A DNA stretch of 47,669 nt. Origin: Rhodospirillaceae bacterium CCH5-H10. Its GTDB lineage: Bacteria; Pseudomonadota; Alphaproteobacteria; Reyranellales; Reyranellaceae. Where the stretch lies: assembly GCA_001557035.1 (NCBI GenBank), contig LSKJ01000205.1, positions 1 through 47,669 of the forward strand, in the 5' to 3' direction. Under the pieces are notes generated by a model that was not told where the DNA came from, made no database searches, and saw only the letters and a list, made by a program, of their open reading frames with translations. Position 1 is the first letter of the stretch. Each line of letters starts with the position of its first letter. Made by a program: the position numbers and the translations under genes. Positions 32,515 through 43,002 of the stretch are shown here, one piece after another.

Positions 32515-34119
32515 ATGTTCAAAGGCCTTCGTGTAGCCGTCGCCGGCTTCGGTGTTCTCGCAGCAACTGCAATGCCTGCCTTCGCGCAAGGCACTCTGCG
32601 CATCGGCATGACAGCCGCCGACATTCCCCTGACGACCGGCCAGCCCGATCAAGGGTTCGAGGGGTTCCGCTTTGCCGGCTACACGATCTATGACGCACTC
32701 GTGAACTGGGACCTGTCCAAGGCAGACACGATCGCCGATATCCGCCCGGGTCTTGCGCTGTCCTGGGCGCCCGTCGAGGGCGAACCGACCAAGTGGGTGT
32801 TCAAGCTGCGCGAGGGCGTGAAATTCCACGATGGCTCGGACTTCGACGCCGATGCCGTGATCTGGAACCTCGACAAGGTGCTGAACGACAAGTCACCGCA
32901 GTTCGACAGCAAGCAGCTCGCCCAGGTCCGCGCCCGCATCCCGACGCTGGTCGGCTACAAGAAGATCGACAAGTACACGGTCGAGCTCACCACCCGGATC
33001 GTGAACTCGCTGTTTCCCTACGACATGTCCTACGTCTTCTATTCGAGCCCGGCCAATTGGGAGAAGCAGGGCAAGGACTGGAACAAGGTCGCGCTCAATC
33101 CGTCGGGCACTGGCCCCTTCAAGGTCGATCGCGTCGTGCCGCGCGAGCGCATGGAACTCTCGCGCAACGCCGACTACTGGGACAAGGCGCGCGTGCCGAA
33201 GCTCGACAAGGTGATCCTGTTCCCGATGCCCGAGGCCGCGACCCGCACGGCGGCGTTGCTGGCGGGTCAGGTCGACTGGATCGAAGTGCCCGCGCCCGAC
33301 GCCATCCCGCGCCTCAAGCAGGGCGGCATGACCATCGTCACCAACAAGTATCCGCACAACTGGGCCTACCAGCCCAGCATGGTCGAGGGCTCGCCCTGGA
33401 CCGACATCCGCGTGCGCAAGGCGGCCAACCTCGCGATCGATCGCGCCGGCATCAACAAGCTGCTGGGCGGCCTGATGGTCGAATCGAAGGGCCATGTGTA
33501 TCCGGGCCATCCTTGGTTCGGCTCGCCCTCCTTCGACATCAAGTACGATCCGGCGGCGGCCAAGAAGCTGCTGGCCGAAGCGGGCTACAGCGCGACCAAG
33601 AAGCCCAAGATCAAGATCGCGATCTCGACCTCGGGCTCGGGCCAGATGCTGCCGCTGCCGATGAACGAGTACGTGCAGGAGAACCTGAACGCCGTGGGTT
33701 TCGATGCGACGTTCGAGGTCATGGAATGGAATGCGCTGGTGACCTTCGCCTTCCAGCCGGTCACGGGCGACAACGCCAAGAAGGCCGGCGTGAACGGCAT
33801 CAACATCAGCCGCGCCACGGTCGATCCCTACTCGGCTTTCACGCGCCTGATGAACGGCAACTTCGTGCCGCCGGTCGGCGCCAACTGGGGCGTGCTGAAG
33901 GACGAGAAGCTCGATGCCATGATCAACAAGGCGCACACCAGCTTCGACAAGGCCGAGCAGACCAAGGCGCTGTCCGAGGTCCACACCTACATCGTCGACC
34001 AGTCCTACTGGGTCTGGATCGCCCACGACCTCAATCCGCGCGCCATGAGCCCCAAGGTGAAGGGCTTCGTGCAGGCGCAGAGCTGGTTCCAGGACCTCAC
34101 GCCGGTCGAAATCAAGTAG
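32515..34119 (+). CDS. dipeptide/oligopeptide-type periplasmic binding protein
   Basis: The 534-residue protein has a signal peptide (FKGLRVAVAGFGVLAATA, cleavage after AFA) and the SBP_bac_5 family fold: WVFKLREGVKFHDGSDFDADAV near residue 90, NPSGTGPFKV and RVRKAANLAIDRAGINKLL. It binds a peptide-like or other large ligand for the importer encoded downstream. AGGAG six bases before ATG 32515 fixes the start (an overlapping ATG at 32511 is out of frame). First gene of a five-gene operon. Confidence 0.93.
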   Translation: MFKGLRVAVAGFGVLAATAMPAFAQGTLRIGMTAADIPLTTGQPDQGFEGFRFAGYTIYDALVNWDLSKADTIADIRPGLALSWAPVEGEPTKWVFKLREGVKFHDGSDFDADAVIWNLDKVLNDKSPQFDSKQLAQVRARIPTLVGYKKIDKYTVELTTRIVNSLFPYDMSYVFYSSPANWEKQGKDWNKVALNPSGTGPFKVDRVVPRERMELSRNADYWDKARVPKLDKVILFPMPEAATRTAALLAGQVDWIEVPAPDAIPRLKQGGMTIVTNKYPHNWAYQPSMVEGSPWTDIRVRKAANLAIDRAGINKLLGGLMVESKGHVYPGHPWFGSPSFDIKYDPAAAKKLLAEAGYSATKKPKIKIAISTSGSGQMLPLPMNEYVQENLNAVGFDATFEVMEWNALVTFAFQPVTGDNAKKAGVNGINISRATVDPYSAFTRLMNGNFVPPVGANWGVLKDEKLDAMINKAHTSFDKAEQTKALSEVHTYIVDQSYWVWIAHDLNPRAMSPKVKGFVQAQSWFQDLTPVEIK

Positions 34120-34150
34120 CGCAACACGCATCAAGGAGAGGCGGGCCGCA

Positions 34151-35104
34151 ATGCTCCTCTACGCCCTACGCCGCCTGATCTACCTCGTCCCCGTCGCCTT
34201 CGGCGTGTCGCTGCTCGTCTTCGCGCTGGTGCATCTTGCGCCGGGCGATCCGATCTCGGCGATCGTGCCGCCGGACGCGCCGAAGGAAGTCGTCGACAAG
34301 CTCAAGGAATATTACGGCTTCGATCAGCCGCTGCCGGTGCAGTACCTGCGCTGGCTCGGCGTCACGCTGACCGGCGACCTCGGCACGTCGATTGGCACCG
34401 GCCGGTCGGTCGCGGCCGAGGTTGGCAGCGCCTTCGGCAACACGATCATCCTGGCGATCGCCGCCACGCTGTTCGCCTTCACGCTGGCGGTGATCCTGGG
34501 CACCGCGGCGGCCTATGCGAAGTCGCGCATCGTCGACCGGCTGGTGACGCTGATCTCGCTGATCGGCGTCAGCGTGCCCCATTTCTGGCTGGCGATCGTG
34601 CTGGTCATCATCTTCGCCGTCGAGCTGGGCGTGCTGCCGCCCATGGGCATCGGGCCGGAAAACTCCACCGGCTGGAAATTCGACCGCGCGCACCTCGCCC
34701 ACATGGTGCTGCCGACCATCGCACTCTCCGTGATCCCGCTCGGCGTCGTCACCCGCACGGTGCGCTCGACCGTGAAGGAAACGCTCAGCATGGAGTTCGT
34801 GACCGCGCTGCAGGCCAAGGGCATGCGTGACAGCCGCATCCTCTTCCATGTGCTGAAGAATGCCGCACCGACCTGCCTCGCGGTCATGGGTCTGCAGGCC
34901 GGCAATCTGATCGGCGGCTCGATCCTGATCGAGACGGTGTTCGCCTGGCCGGGCACCGGCTTCCTGCTGAACAGCGCCATCTTCCGCCGCGACCTGCCGA
35001 TCCTGCAGGGCACGACGCTCGTGCTCGCCGGCTTCTTCATGCTCCTCAACCTGACCGTGGACATCATCCAGACCATGGTCGATCCGCGCATCAAGCGAGG
35101 CTGA
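34151..35104 (+). CDS. DppB/OppB-type ABC permease
   Basis: The 317-residue permease starts with the DppB signature LRRLIYLVPVAFGVSLLVFALVHLAPGDP, then has about six membrane segments and the loop EFVTALQAKGMRDSRILFHVLKNA that docks the ATPase. It pairs with the DppC-type permease, 4 bp downstream. The ribosome site is a spread GGAGAGG upstream. Confidence 0.94.
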   Translation: MLLYALRRLIYLVPVAFGVSLLVFALVHLAPGDPISAIVPPDAPKEVVDKLKEYYGFDQPLPVQYLRWLGVTLTGDLGTSIGTGRSVAAEVGSAFGNTIILAIAATLFAFTLAVILGTAAAYAKSRIVDRLVTLISLIGVSVPHFWLAIVLVIIFAVELGVLPPMGIGPENSTGWKFDRAHLAHMVLPTIALSVIPLGVVTRTVRSTVKETLSMEFVTALQAKGMRDSRILFHVLKNAAPTCLAVMGLQAGNLIGGSILIETVFAWPGTGFLLNSAIFRRDLPILQGTTLVLAGFFMLLNLTVDIIQTMVDPRIKRG

Positions 35105-35108
35105 TCCC

Positions 35109-36017
35109 ATGGCCCTGCAAAGTCCCTCCCTCGACATCGGCGGCGCCGTCCTCGTGACGCCGAAACCTACGGCTGGCGGTCGCGGCTACTGGCAATCGGT
35201 CGGCCGCCGGCTGCGGCGCGACCCGGTCACCCTGGTCTGCGCGGCGATCCTGATCCTGCTGGTGCTCGCGTCGATCGCGGCGCCCTACCTCTATCTCGCC
35301 GACCCCTACAAGACGTCGATGATCCGTCGTCTTTATCCGCTCGGTTCGCCCAACCACTGGCTGGGCACCGACGAGCTGGGGCGCGACATGTTCGCCCGCC
35401 TGATCTACGGCGGGCGGCTGTCGCTGTTCATGGGCGTGACGCCCGTCGTCTGCGCCCTGCTGATTGGCGGTTCGCTGGGCATCCTCGCGGGTTTCGTCGG
35501 CGGCAAGACCAACATGGCGATCATGCGTATCATGGACGTGTTCTATGCCTTCCCGTCGGTGCTGCTGGCGATCTCGCTGTCGGGCGCACTGGGTGCCGGC
35601 ACGGAGAACACGCTGCTGTCGCTCACCCTCGTGTTCATCCCGCCGATCTGCCGTGTCTCCGAGAGCGTCACCACCCAGGTGCGCGGCTTCGACTTCGTCG
35701 ATGCGGCCAAGGCGAGCGGTGCCTCGGCCTTCACCATCGTGCGCGTCCATGTGCTGGGCAACGTGCTGGGGCCGATCCTGGTCTATGCGACCTCGCTGAT
35801 CAGCGTGGCGATCATCCTCGCCGCGGGCCTCAGCTTCCTCGGTCTTGGCGTGAAGCCGCCGGAGCCGGAATGGGGCCTGATGCTGAACACGCTGCGGCAG
35901 GCAATCTACGTCAACCCGGTCCTCGCGGCCCTGCCGGGCGTGATGATCTTCATCACCTCGATCTGCTTCAACCTGATGAGCGATGGCCTGCGCGCGGCCA
36001 TGGATGTGAAGGCCTGA
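35109..36017 (+). CDS. DppC/OppC-type ABC permease
   Basis: The 302-residue permease has an N-terminal cytoplasmic arm and first membrane helix (LVCAAILILLVLASIAAPYLY), the OppC motif HWLGTDELGRDMFARLIYGGR, and the ATPase-docking loop DFVDAAKASGASAFTIVRVHVLGN. It starts 4 bp after the DppB-type gene and is followed by the ATPases with a single-base gap. Confidence 0.94.
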   Translation: MALQSPSLDIGGAVLVTPKPTAGGRGYWQSVGRRLRRDPVTLVCAAILILLVLASIAAPYLYLADPYKTSMIRRLYPLGSPNHWLGTDELGRDMFARLIYGGRLSLFMGVTPVVCALLIGGSLGILAGFVGGKTNMAIMRIMDVFYAFPSVLLAISLSGALGAGTENTLLSLTLVFIPPICRVSESVTTQVRGFDFVDAAKASGASAFTIVRVHVLGNVLGPILVYATSLISVAIILAAGLSFLGLGVKPPEPEWGLMLNTLRQAIYVNPVLAALPGVMIFITSICFNLMSDGLRAAMDVKA

Positions 36018-36018
36018 C

Positions 36019-37053
36019 ATGGACACGCTGCTCCCGATCGAGGATCGCGGCGGTCCCGCCCAGCCGCTGTTGCTCGCCACCGGCCTGCGCAAGCACTTCC
36101 CCATCGCGGGGGGCCTGCTCGGGCGAACCACCAAGGTCGTGCGTGCGGTCGACGATCTCACCCTGTCGGTCGCCAAGGGCGAGACGCTGGGCGTGGTGGG
36201 GGAATCGGGCTGCGGCAAGTCGACGGTCGCGCGGCTCCTCATCCGCCTCATCAAGCCGGACAAGGGCACGATGGTGCTGGACGGCGATCCGGTCGACGAG
36301 CCGCACGGCATCACCGTGAACGAACTGCGCCGCCAGGTGCAGATGGTGTTCCAGGATTCCTACGCCTCGCTCAATCCGCGCCTCACCATCGCCGAGACGC
36401 TGGCCTTCGCACCGCGGGCGCACGGCCTGCCGGCCGCCGAGGCGCGCGAGCGCGTGCGCGACCTTTTGAGCAAGGTCGGTCTCGATCCCGCGAACTACGC
36501 CACGCGCTATCCGCACGAACTGTCGGGCGGCCAGCGCCAGAGGGTGAACATCGCCCGCGCACTCGCGCTGCGGCCGCGCCTCATCATCCTCGACGAGGCG
36601 GTGTCGGCGCTCGACAAGTCGGTCGAGGCGCAGGTGTTGAACATGCTGGTCGACCTCAAGACCGAGCTCGACCTCACCTACGTCTTCATCAGCCACGATC
36701 TCAACGTCGTGCAGTATCTCAGCGACCGCGTGCTGGTCATGTATCTCGGCAAGATCGTCGAGATCGGACCCGTGGAGGCGATCTACGGCAACCCGCAGCA
36801 TCCCTATACGCGCGCGCTGCTGTCGGCGCGGCCGTCGATGGACCCGCGCAAGCGGACTCACGAGGCGCCGATTCAGGGCGATCCGCCCAATCCCATCGAC
36901 CCGCCCTCGGGTTGCCGTTTCCGCACGCGCTGCCCCTTCGCCGAAGACGTCTGCGCCCGCCTCGAGCCGCCCCTGGCCGATGCCGGCGCCCAGGCCGTAG
37001 CCTGCCACATGCGTGTTGCGGGCTCGGGACATTCAAAGGCGGCAGCCGCATGA
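36019..37053 (+). CDS. DppF/OppF-type ABC ATPase
   Basis: The 344-residue ATPase has Walker A GESGCGKST, Q-loop MVFQDSYASLNPR (characteristic of OppF), signature LSGGQRQRV, Walker B LIILDEAVSALD and H-loop ISHDL. The C-terminal oligopeptide domain has C-x5-C-x6-C plus a later Cys (GCRFRTRCPFAEDVC), the pattern proposed to bind an Fe-S cluster in Dpp/Opp ATPases. The F-type subunit precedes the D-type, the reverse of the usual order. Its stop overlaps the next start by four bases. Confidence 0.93.
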   Translation: MDTLLPIEDRGGPAQPLLLATGLRKHFPIAGGLLGRTTKVVRAVDDLTLSVAKGETLGVVGESGCGKSTVARLLIRLIKPDKGTMVLDGDPVDEPHGITVNELRRQVQMVFQDSYASLNPRLTIAETLAFAPRAHGLPAAEARERVRDLLSKVGLDPANYATRYPHELSGGQRQRVNIARALALRPRLIILDEAVSALDKSVEAQVLNMLVDLKTELDLTYVFISHDLNVVQYLSDRVLVMYLGKIVEIGPVEAIYGNPQHPYTRALLSARPSMDPRKRTHEAPIQGDPPNPIDPPSGCRFRTRCPFAEDVCARLEPPLADAGAQAVACHMRVAGSGHSKAAAA

Positions 37054-38021
37054 ACGACCAGACCAACCTCCTCGAGGTCCGCGACCTCCACGTCACCTTC
37101 GTGACGCCCGATCGCACGGTGCACGCCGTGAACGGGGTGAGCTTCGATCTCGCGCGCGGCGAGACGCTGGGAATCCTGGGCGAGTCCGGCTCAGGAAAAA
37201 GCGTCACCTTGCGCTCGATCCTGCGACTCCATCCCGAGCATCGCACGCGCTGGTCGGGCAGCATCAAGCTCCAGGGCGACGAGGTCCTCGATATGGCGCC
37301 CAAGGCGCTATCCGACCTGCGTGGCCAGCGGGTCTCGATGATCTTCCAGGAGCCGGCGACGGCCTTCGATCCGGTCTTCACCATCGGCCAGCAGATCGCC
37401 GAGACGGTGCGTCGCCACACCGGCAAGAGCGAGGCCGAAGCCATGAAGCGGGCCAAGGACCTGCTGGAGATGGTGCGGATCCCCTCGCCGGCGCAGCGGC
37501 TGAAGGCCTATCCGCACGAAATGTCGGGCGGCATGCGCCAGCGCGCCATGATCGCGCTCGCGCTGTCGTGTAATCCGACCCTGCTGCTGGCCGACGAGCC
37601 GACCACGGCGCTCGACGCCACGGTGCAGATCCAGGTGCTGCTGCTGATCCGCGAGTTGCAGCGCGAGTTCAACCTCGGCGTCATCTTCGTCACCCACGAC
37701 ATCGGCGTGGCCGTCGAGGTCTCCGACCGGATCGGCGTCATGTATGCCGGCAAGCTGGTGGAGATGGCGCCGGTCGAGCGCATGGTCGATGCGCCGCAGC
37801 ATCCCTACAGCCGCGGCCTGCTGGCCTCGACCGTCCATGACGGCATGCGCGGCCAGCGTCTCGAATCGATCCCGGGGGCGCCACCCGACCTCGCGGAAAT
37901 CCCGGCCGGCTGCAGCTTCGCGCCGCGCTGCAAGTTCGTGCGCCCCGATTGCACGACGGCGATCCCGTCGCTGCGCGACGTCGAGGCCGCGCACGCGGTG
38001 CGGTGCGTGCTGGCGGCGTAG
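37050..38021 (+). CDS. DppD/OppD-type ABC ATPase
   Basis: The 323-residue ATPase has Walker A GESGSGKSV, Q-loop MIFQEPATAFDPVFTIGQQ (OppD type), signature MSGGMRQRAMIA, Walker B LLLADEPTTALD and H-loop VTHDI. A C-terminal GCSFAPRCKFVRPDC motif plus a late Cys matches the Fe-S-type cluster of the subfamily. ATG 37050 overlaps the TGA of the DppF-type gene (ATGA). It closes the importer operon; a palindromic repeat follows at 38031-38179. Confidence 0.93.
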   Translation: MNDQTNLLEVRDLHVTFVTPDRTVHAVNGVSFDLARGETLGILGESGSGKSVTLRSILRLHPEHRTRWSGSIKLQGDEVLDMAPKALSDLRGQRVSMIFQEPATAFDPVFTIGQQIAETVRRHTGKSEAEAMKRAKDLLEMVRIPSPAQRLKAYPHEMSGGMRQRAMIALALSCNPTLLLADEPTTALDATVQIQVLLLIRELQREFNLGVIFVTHDIGVAVEVSDRIGVMYAGKLVEMAPVERMVDAPQHPYSRGLLASTVHDGMRGQRLESIPGAPPDLAEIPAGCSFAPRCKFVRPDCTTAIPSLRDVEAAHAVRCVLAA

Positions 38022-38030
38022 AGCGAGACT

Positions 38031-38179
38031 CCGTCGTCTCGACCGTAGCCGAGCCCCTCGAATACCTCGGGGTAAACTCAGCGAGGCGCAGCAACGGACC
38101 TTCGCTCCACGAATTGCCGGCTTTCGATTCAGAAAAGTCTCGCCGCTCCCGACCTTCGGTGCTCCGGTCGAGACGACGG
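38031..38179. repeat. 149-bp repeat bounded by 15-bp perfect inverted ends
   Basis: CCGTCGTCTCGACCG (38031-38045) and CGGTCGAGACGACGG (38165-38179) are perfect inverted repeats. The inside holds a small CCCC..GGGG hairpin near 38053-38072. It fills the gap between the convergent DppD-type and DUF4239 genes and may serve as a transcription end. Its arms differ from those of copies A and B. Confidence 0.75.
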
Positions 38180-38194
38180 TAAATGGGCTTGGAG

Positions 38195-38947
38195 TTAAAG
38201 CCCGGCGACGGCTTCTTTGAGGGTCGCGCCTGGTTCGCCGGCCAGGACGATGTCGAACGGGGCGTCGAAGATTGCCACGACCACCAGGCAGAAGCTGAAG
38301 GCGACGGTGAACAGGCCGACGGCCACGCGCATGGCGCGCCGGTTTTCTGCATGGACGAGCAGCAGCGCGATCTGCGTCATGGCGCCCAGGACGAGGATGG
38401 CGAACCACTTGATCGGCGCGGTGACGTCGTTGGCGAGGGTGAGCCGGTCGTCGTGCGCGCGCAGCAACTCGCGGGCGGCCGTCAGCAGGGCGGCGCGGTT
38501 CGGGCCGTCGATCCCCGGGGCCTGGGAGACCGCGGTGAGCAGCGCGACGAACGCCTTGCCCGTCTCGTTGCGCGAGCTTGCGATGCTGGTGGAATGGGGG
38601 TCTTCGGCACCGGCCGCCGCGGCATAGGCCTTGAGATGGGGAATGACGGTGCCGTCGATGCCGTTGGCGCGCGCGAGATGGGCCAGGACCAGCACGGTGT
38701 CGCTTTCGACCTGCACGGCGTGCCGGGCGTCGGTGGTCTTCCGCCAGACGTCGCTCACCAGCAACGCGGCGAACAGGCTGAACAGCAGCGCCACCGAGAC
38801 AAAATAGGGCGCGACGATGCCGCGGCTCTCGCGAAGGGGGCGGGCCAGTGGACCGCGCGCTTCTACGAGGAAGAGGAGGGCCGCGACGGCAATGGGCAGG
38901 ATCGCCGATAGGCCGGTTTCGAGACCCGAGGCGACGAGACTTTCCAT
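38195..38947 (-). CDS. DUF4239 (bestrophin-like) membrane protein
   Basis: The 250-residue protein has four hydrophobic segments (residues about 10-28, 45-65, 180-200 and 210-232) with a large loop between the second and third. The pattern VAPYFVSVALLFSLFAALLVSDVW and ESDTVLVLAHLA resembles DUF4239, a bestrophin-related family of unknown function. Its ATG shares a base with the dnaJ stop (TGATG), so it is translationally coupled to dnaJ, which is unusual for a membrane protein of this kind. Confidence 0.75.
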   Translation of the reverse strand: MESLVASGLETGLSAILPIAVAALLFLVEARGPLARPLRESRGIVAPYFVSVALLFSLFAALLVSDVWRKTTDARHAVQVESDTVLVLAHLARANGIDGTVIPHLKAYAAAAGAEDPHSTSIASSRNETGKAFVALLTAVSQAPGIDGPNRAALLTAARELLRAHDDRLTLANDVTAPIKWFAILVLGAMTQIALLLVHAENRRAMRVAVGLFTVAFSFCLVVVAIFDAPFDIVLAGEPGATLKEAVAGL

Positions 38948-40068
38948 CAACCGCCGAACATCTCCTTCACCTTGCTGAAGAAGCCTTCGGATTCGGGGCT
39001 GGTCTTGCCGGCCTTCTCGAATTCCTTGAGCAGTTCCTTCTGCTTGGAGGTGAGGTTGGTCGGCGTCTCGACGTTGATCTCGATGTACATGTCGCCGTGC
39101 TGGCTGGAGCGCATGATCGGCATGCCCTTGCCGCGCATGCGGAACTGATGCCCGTTCTGCGCCCCGGCGGGAATGTTGACGCGGGCCATCTTGCCGTCGA
39201 GCGTCGGGACTTCGATGTTCCCGCCCAAGGTGGCCTGCACCATCGAGATCGGCACGCGGCAATGCACGTCGGCGCCCTCGCGCTCGAACAGCTGGTGGCG
39301 GCGCACCGACAAAAAGACGTAGAGATCGCCGGCCGGACCGCCGCGGGCACCGGCTTCGCCTTCGCCGCTAAGCCGAATGCGCGTGCCGTCCTCGACGCCG
39401 GCCGGGATGTTGACCTTGAGGGTCTTCTCGCGACGGACGCGGCCCTGGCCCGCGCAGCTCTTGCACGGCTTGTCGATCACTTGGCCGGCGCCATGGCAGG
39501 TGTGGCAGGCGCGCTCGACGGTGAAGAAGCCCTGCTGCGCACGAACCCGGCCGCGGCCCTGGCAGGTCGGACACTGGTGCGGCTTGGAGCCGGCCTCGGC
39601 GCCGCTGCCGTGGCAGACTTCGCAGGAGACCGAACTCGGCACGCGCACCGTGGCTTCGGTGCCGCCATAGGCCTGTTCGAGCGTGATCTCGAGATTGAAG
39701 CGCAGGTCCTGGCCGCGCATGTCGGCGCGTCCGCCGCGCCCGCGCTGGCCGCCGGCGCCGAACATCTCCTCGAAGATGTCGCCGAACACCGAACCGAAAT
39801 CGAAACCCTGTCCGCCCTGGAACGGACCGCCCGGACCAGCGCCGCCCTCGAAGGCGGCGGCGCCGTAGCGGTCGTAGGCGGCACGCTTCTCCGGATCCTT
39901 CAGGATGTCGTAGGCGTGGTTGATTTCCTTGAACTTCCGTTCCGCTTCCTTGTCGCCTGGATTGCGGTCGGGATGGTGCTGCATGGCGAGCTTGCGGTAC
40001 GCCTTCTTGATGTCGTCGGCACTAGTCGTGCGCTCAACTCCAAGCAGCTCGTAAAAGTCTTGCGACAT
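38947..40068 (-). CDS. dnaJ: chaperone DnaJ
   Basis: The 373-residue Hsp40 stimulates DnaK ATPase. It has a J domain with HHPDRNP near residue 32, a Gly/Phe-rich linker (about 75-110), four CxxCxGxG zinc repeats ([32 protein letters not shown]) and the two C-terminal substrate-binding domains. It follows dnaK by 86 bp in the normal dnaK-dnaJ order and overlaps the DUF4239 gene start by one base. Confidence 0.98.
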   Translation of the reverse strand: MSQDFYELLGVERTTSADDIKKAYRKLAMQHHPDRNPGDKEAERKFKEINHAYDILKDPEKRAAYDRYGAAAFEGGAGPGGPFQGGQGFDFGSVFGDIFEEMFGAGGQRGRGGRADMRGQDLRFNLEITLEQAYGGTEATVRVPSSVSCEVCHGSGAEAGSKPHQCPTCQGRGRVRAQQGFFTVERACHTCHGAGQVIDKPCKSCAGQGRVRREKTLKVNIPAGVEDGTRIRLSGEGEAGARGGPAGDLYVFLSVRRHQLFEREGADVHCRVPISMVQATLGGNIEVPTLDGKMARVNIPAGAQNGHQFRMRGKGMPIMRSSQHGDMYIEINVETPTNLTSKQKELLKEFEKAGKTSPESEGFFSKVKEMFGG

Positions 40069-40105
40069 AACGGTTTACGCAGCCCCCACTGGCCCCTTGC
40101 AGATC

Positions 40106-40129
40106 GGCCTCCCGCTTACGCGAGAGGCC
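40106..40129 (-). promoter_or_regulatory. dnaK-dnaJ intergenic hairpin with a GUAA loop
   Basis: On the transcribed strand GGCCTCTCGC-GTAA-GCGGGAGGCC forms a 10-bp stem (one G-U pair) capped by a GNRA-type tetraloop, in the 86-bp dnaK-dnaJ gap. Such a hairpin can lower dnaJ expression relative to dnaK or define an mRNA end. Confidence 0.6.
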
Positions 40130-40154
40130 GTCGTCTCTAGCCGGGTGTCCCCGA

Positions 40155-42092
<1,938 letters not shown>

Positions 42093-42184
42093 GATTTTAC
42101 TCTCTTCCCTCGGCAGGCCGTTTCGGACCCAAAGGCGCCCGATCAGCCCCCGTACTATGGTTACCTGCCGGAAAAACCGGATCA

Positions 42185-42222
42185 GGACAGGGGCTATATA
42201 GGTCCTGTCCGGGCGCGTGCAA
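42185..42222 (-). promoter_or_regulatory. candidate dnaK promoter with flanking inverted repeat
   Basis: On the minus strand TTGCAC (42222-42217) and TATATA (42200-42195) are separated by 16 bp. CCTATATAG also fits the -10 of alphaproteobacterial RpoH promoters, but the -35 lacks a clean CTTG. GGACAGG (42185-42191) and CCTGTCC (42204-42210) are perfect inverted repeats flanking the -10. No CIRCE element is seen. The rest of the 221-bp grpE-dnaK gap shows nothing recognisable. Confidence 0.5.
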
Positions 42223-42313
42223 TGGACTTAAGGACCAAAATCTCCACTGGAAAGTGCCCTTCGATGCACTACCGGCGGATTCTCCCGGAAGGGCCGGACG
42301 GACCGGCCCGACC

Positions 42314-42928
42314 CTAGTTCTCGTTGCTGGCCGATGGGCTGGCGGTCTGGCTGGCCGGAGGGCCGCCCTTGGACACCGCGACCATGGCGGCGCGCAGCAG
42401 GCGGCCGGCGATCAGGTATCCCGGGATCAGTTCCTGCACGACGGTGCCGGACGGCACGTCGGGGTTCTCGATCTCCATCATGGCCTGATGGAACTCGGCA
42501 TTGAACGGCTTGCCCAGGCTCTCGATGCGGGTGACGCCATGGCGCTCCAGCACCGACTGCAGTTCGCGATCGGTGGCCTGGATGCCGACGATCACGTTGC
42601 GCAGGGCCGGATCCAGGGAATCGAGGTCCGCCGGCAGGGCCGACAAGGCGCGGCCGAAATTGTCGGCCACGGAAAGCACGTCGCGGGCGAATCGCTCGTT
42701 CCCGAACTTGCGCTCCTTCTCGACATCCTGCTGGGCGCGGCGGCGCACGTTCTGCGCCTCGGCCAGGGCCCGGAGCTGCTTGTCCTGAAGATCGGCCTTC
42801 TCGGCCTGGAGCTGTTCGACGAGGCGCTGCCATTCGGCGGCGCTTTCCGGCCGGGGCGGAATGTCGATGTTGTCGGGGTCGACAGGCCCATCCGCCGGCG
42901 CGCCGCCCGCGGTTGGATCGCTGGCCAT
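42314..42928 (-). CDS. grpE: nucleotide exchange factor GrpE
   Basis: GrpE releases ADP from DnaK. The 204-residue protein has an acidic, disordered N-terminus, a long coiled-coil helix (residues about 30-90, with AAEWQRLVEQLQAEKADLQDKQLRALAEAQNVRRR), and the C-terminal beta-wing with the signature FNAEFHQAMMEIENPDVPSGTVVQELIPGYLIAGRLLRAAMVAVSKG. ATG 42928 has AAAGGGA upstream; a longer reading from 42970 is not supported. It is 221 bp upstream of dnaK, which has its own likely promoter. Confidence 0.97.
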   Translation of the reverse strand: MASDPTAGGAPADGPVDPDNIDIPPRPESAAEWQRLVEQLQAEKADLQDKQLRALAEAQNVRRRAQQDVEKERKFGNERFARDVLSVADNFGRALSALPADLDSLDPALRNVIVGIQATDRELQSVLERHGVTRIESLGKPFNAEFHQAMMEIENPDVPSGTVVQELIPGYLIAGRLLRAAMVAVSKGGPPASQTASPSASNEN

Positions 42929-42967
42929 GTGTTGTCCCTTTATGTGTGGGTCTCTTGAAGCGGCCTT

Positions 42968-42996
42968 CACTTAGGGACGACCCCGGCCCGGGTCAA
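42968..42996 (-). promoter_or_regulatory. candidate grpE promoter
   Basis: On the minus strand TTGACC (42996-42991) and TAAGTG (42973-42968) are 17 bp apart, upstream of grpE and just past the stop of the TauD-like gene. The -35 is good and the -10 is weak. Confidence 0.35.
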
Positions 42997-43002
42997 CTGC
43001 GG

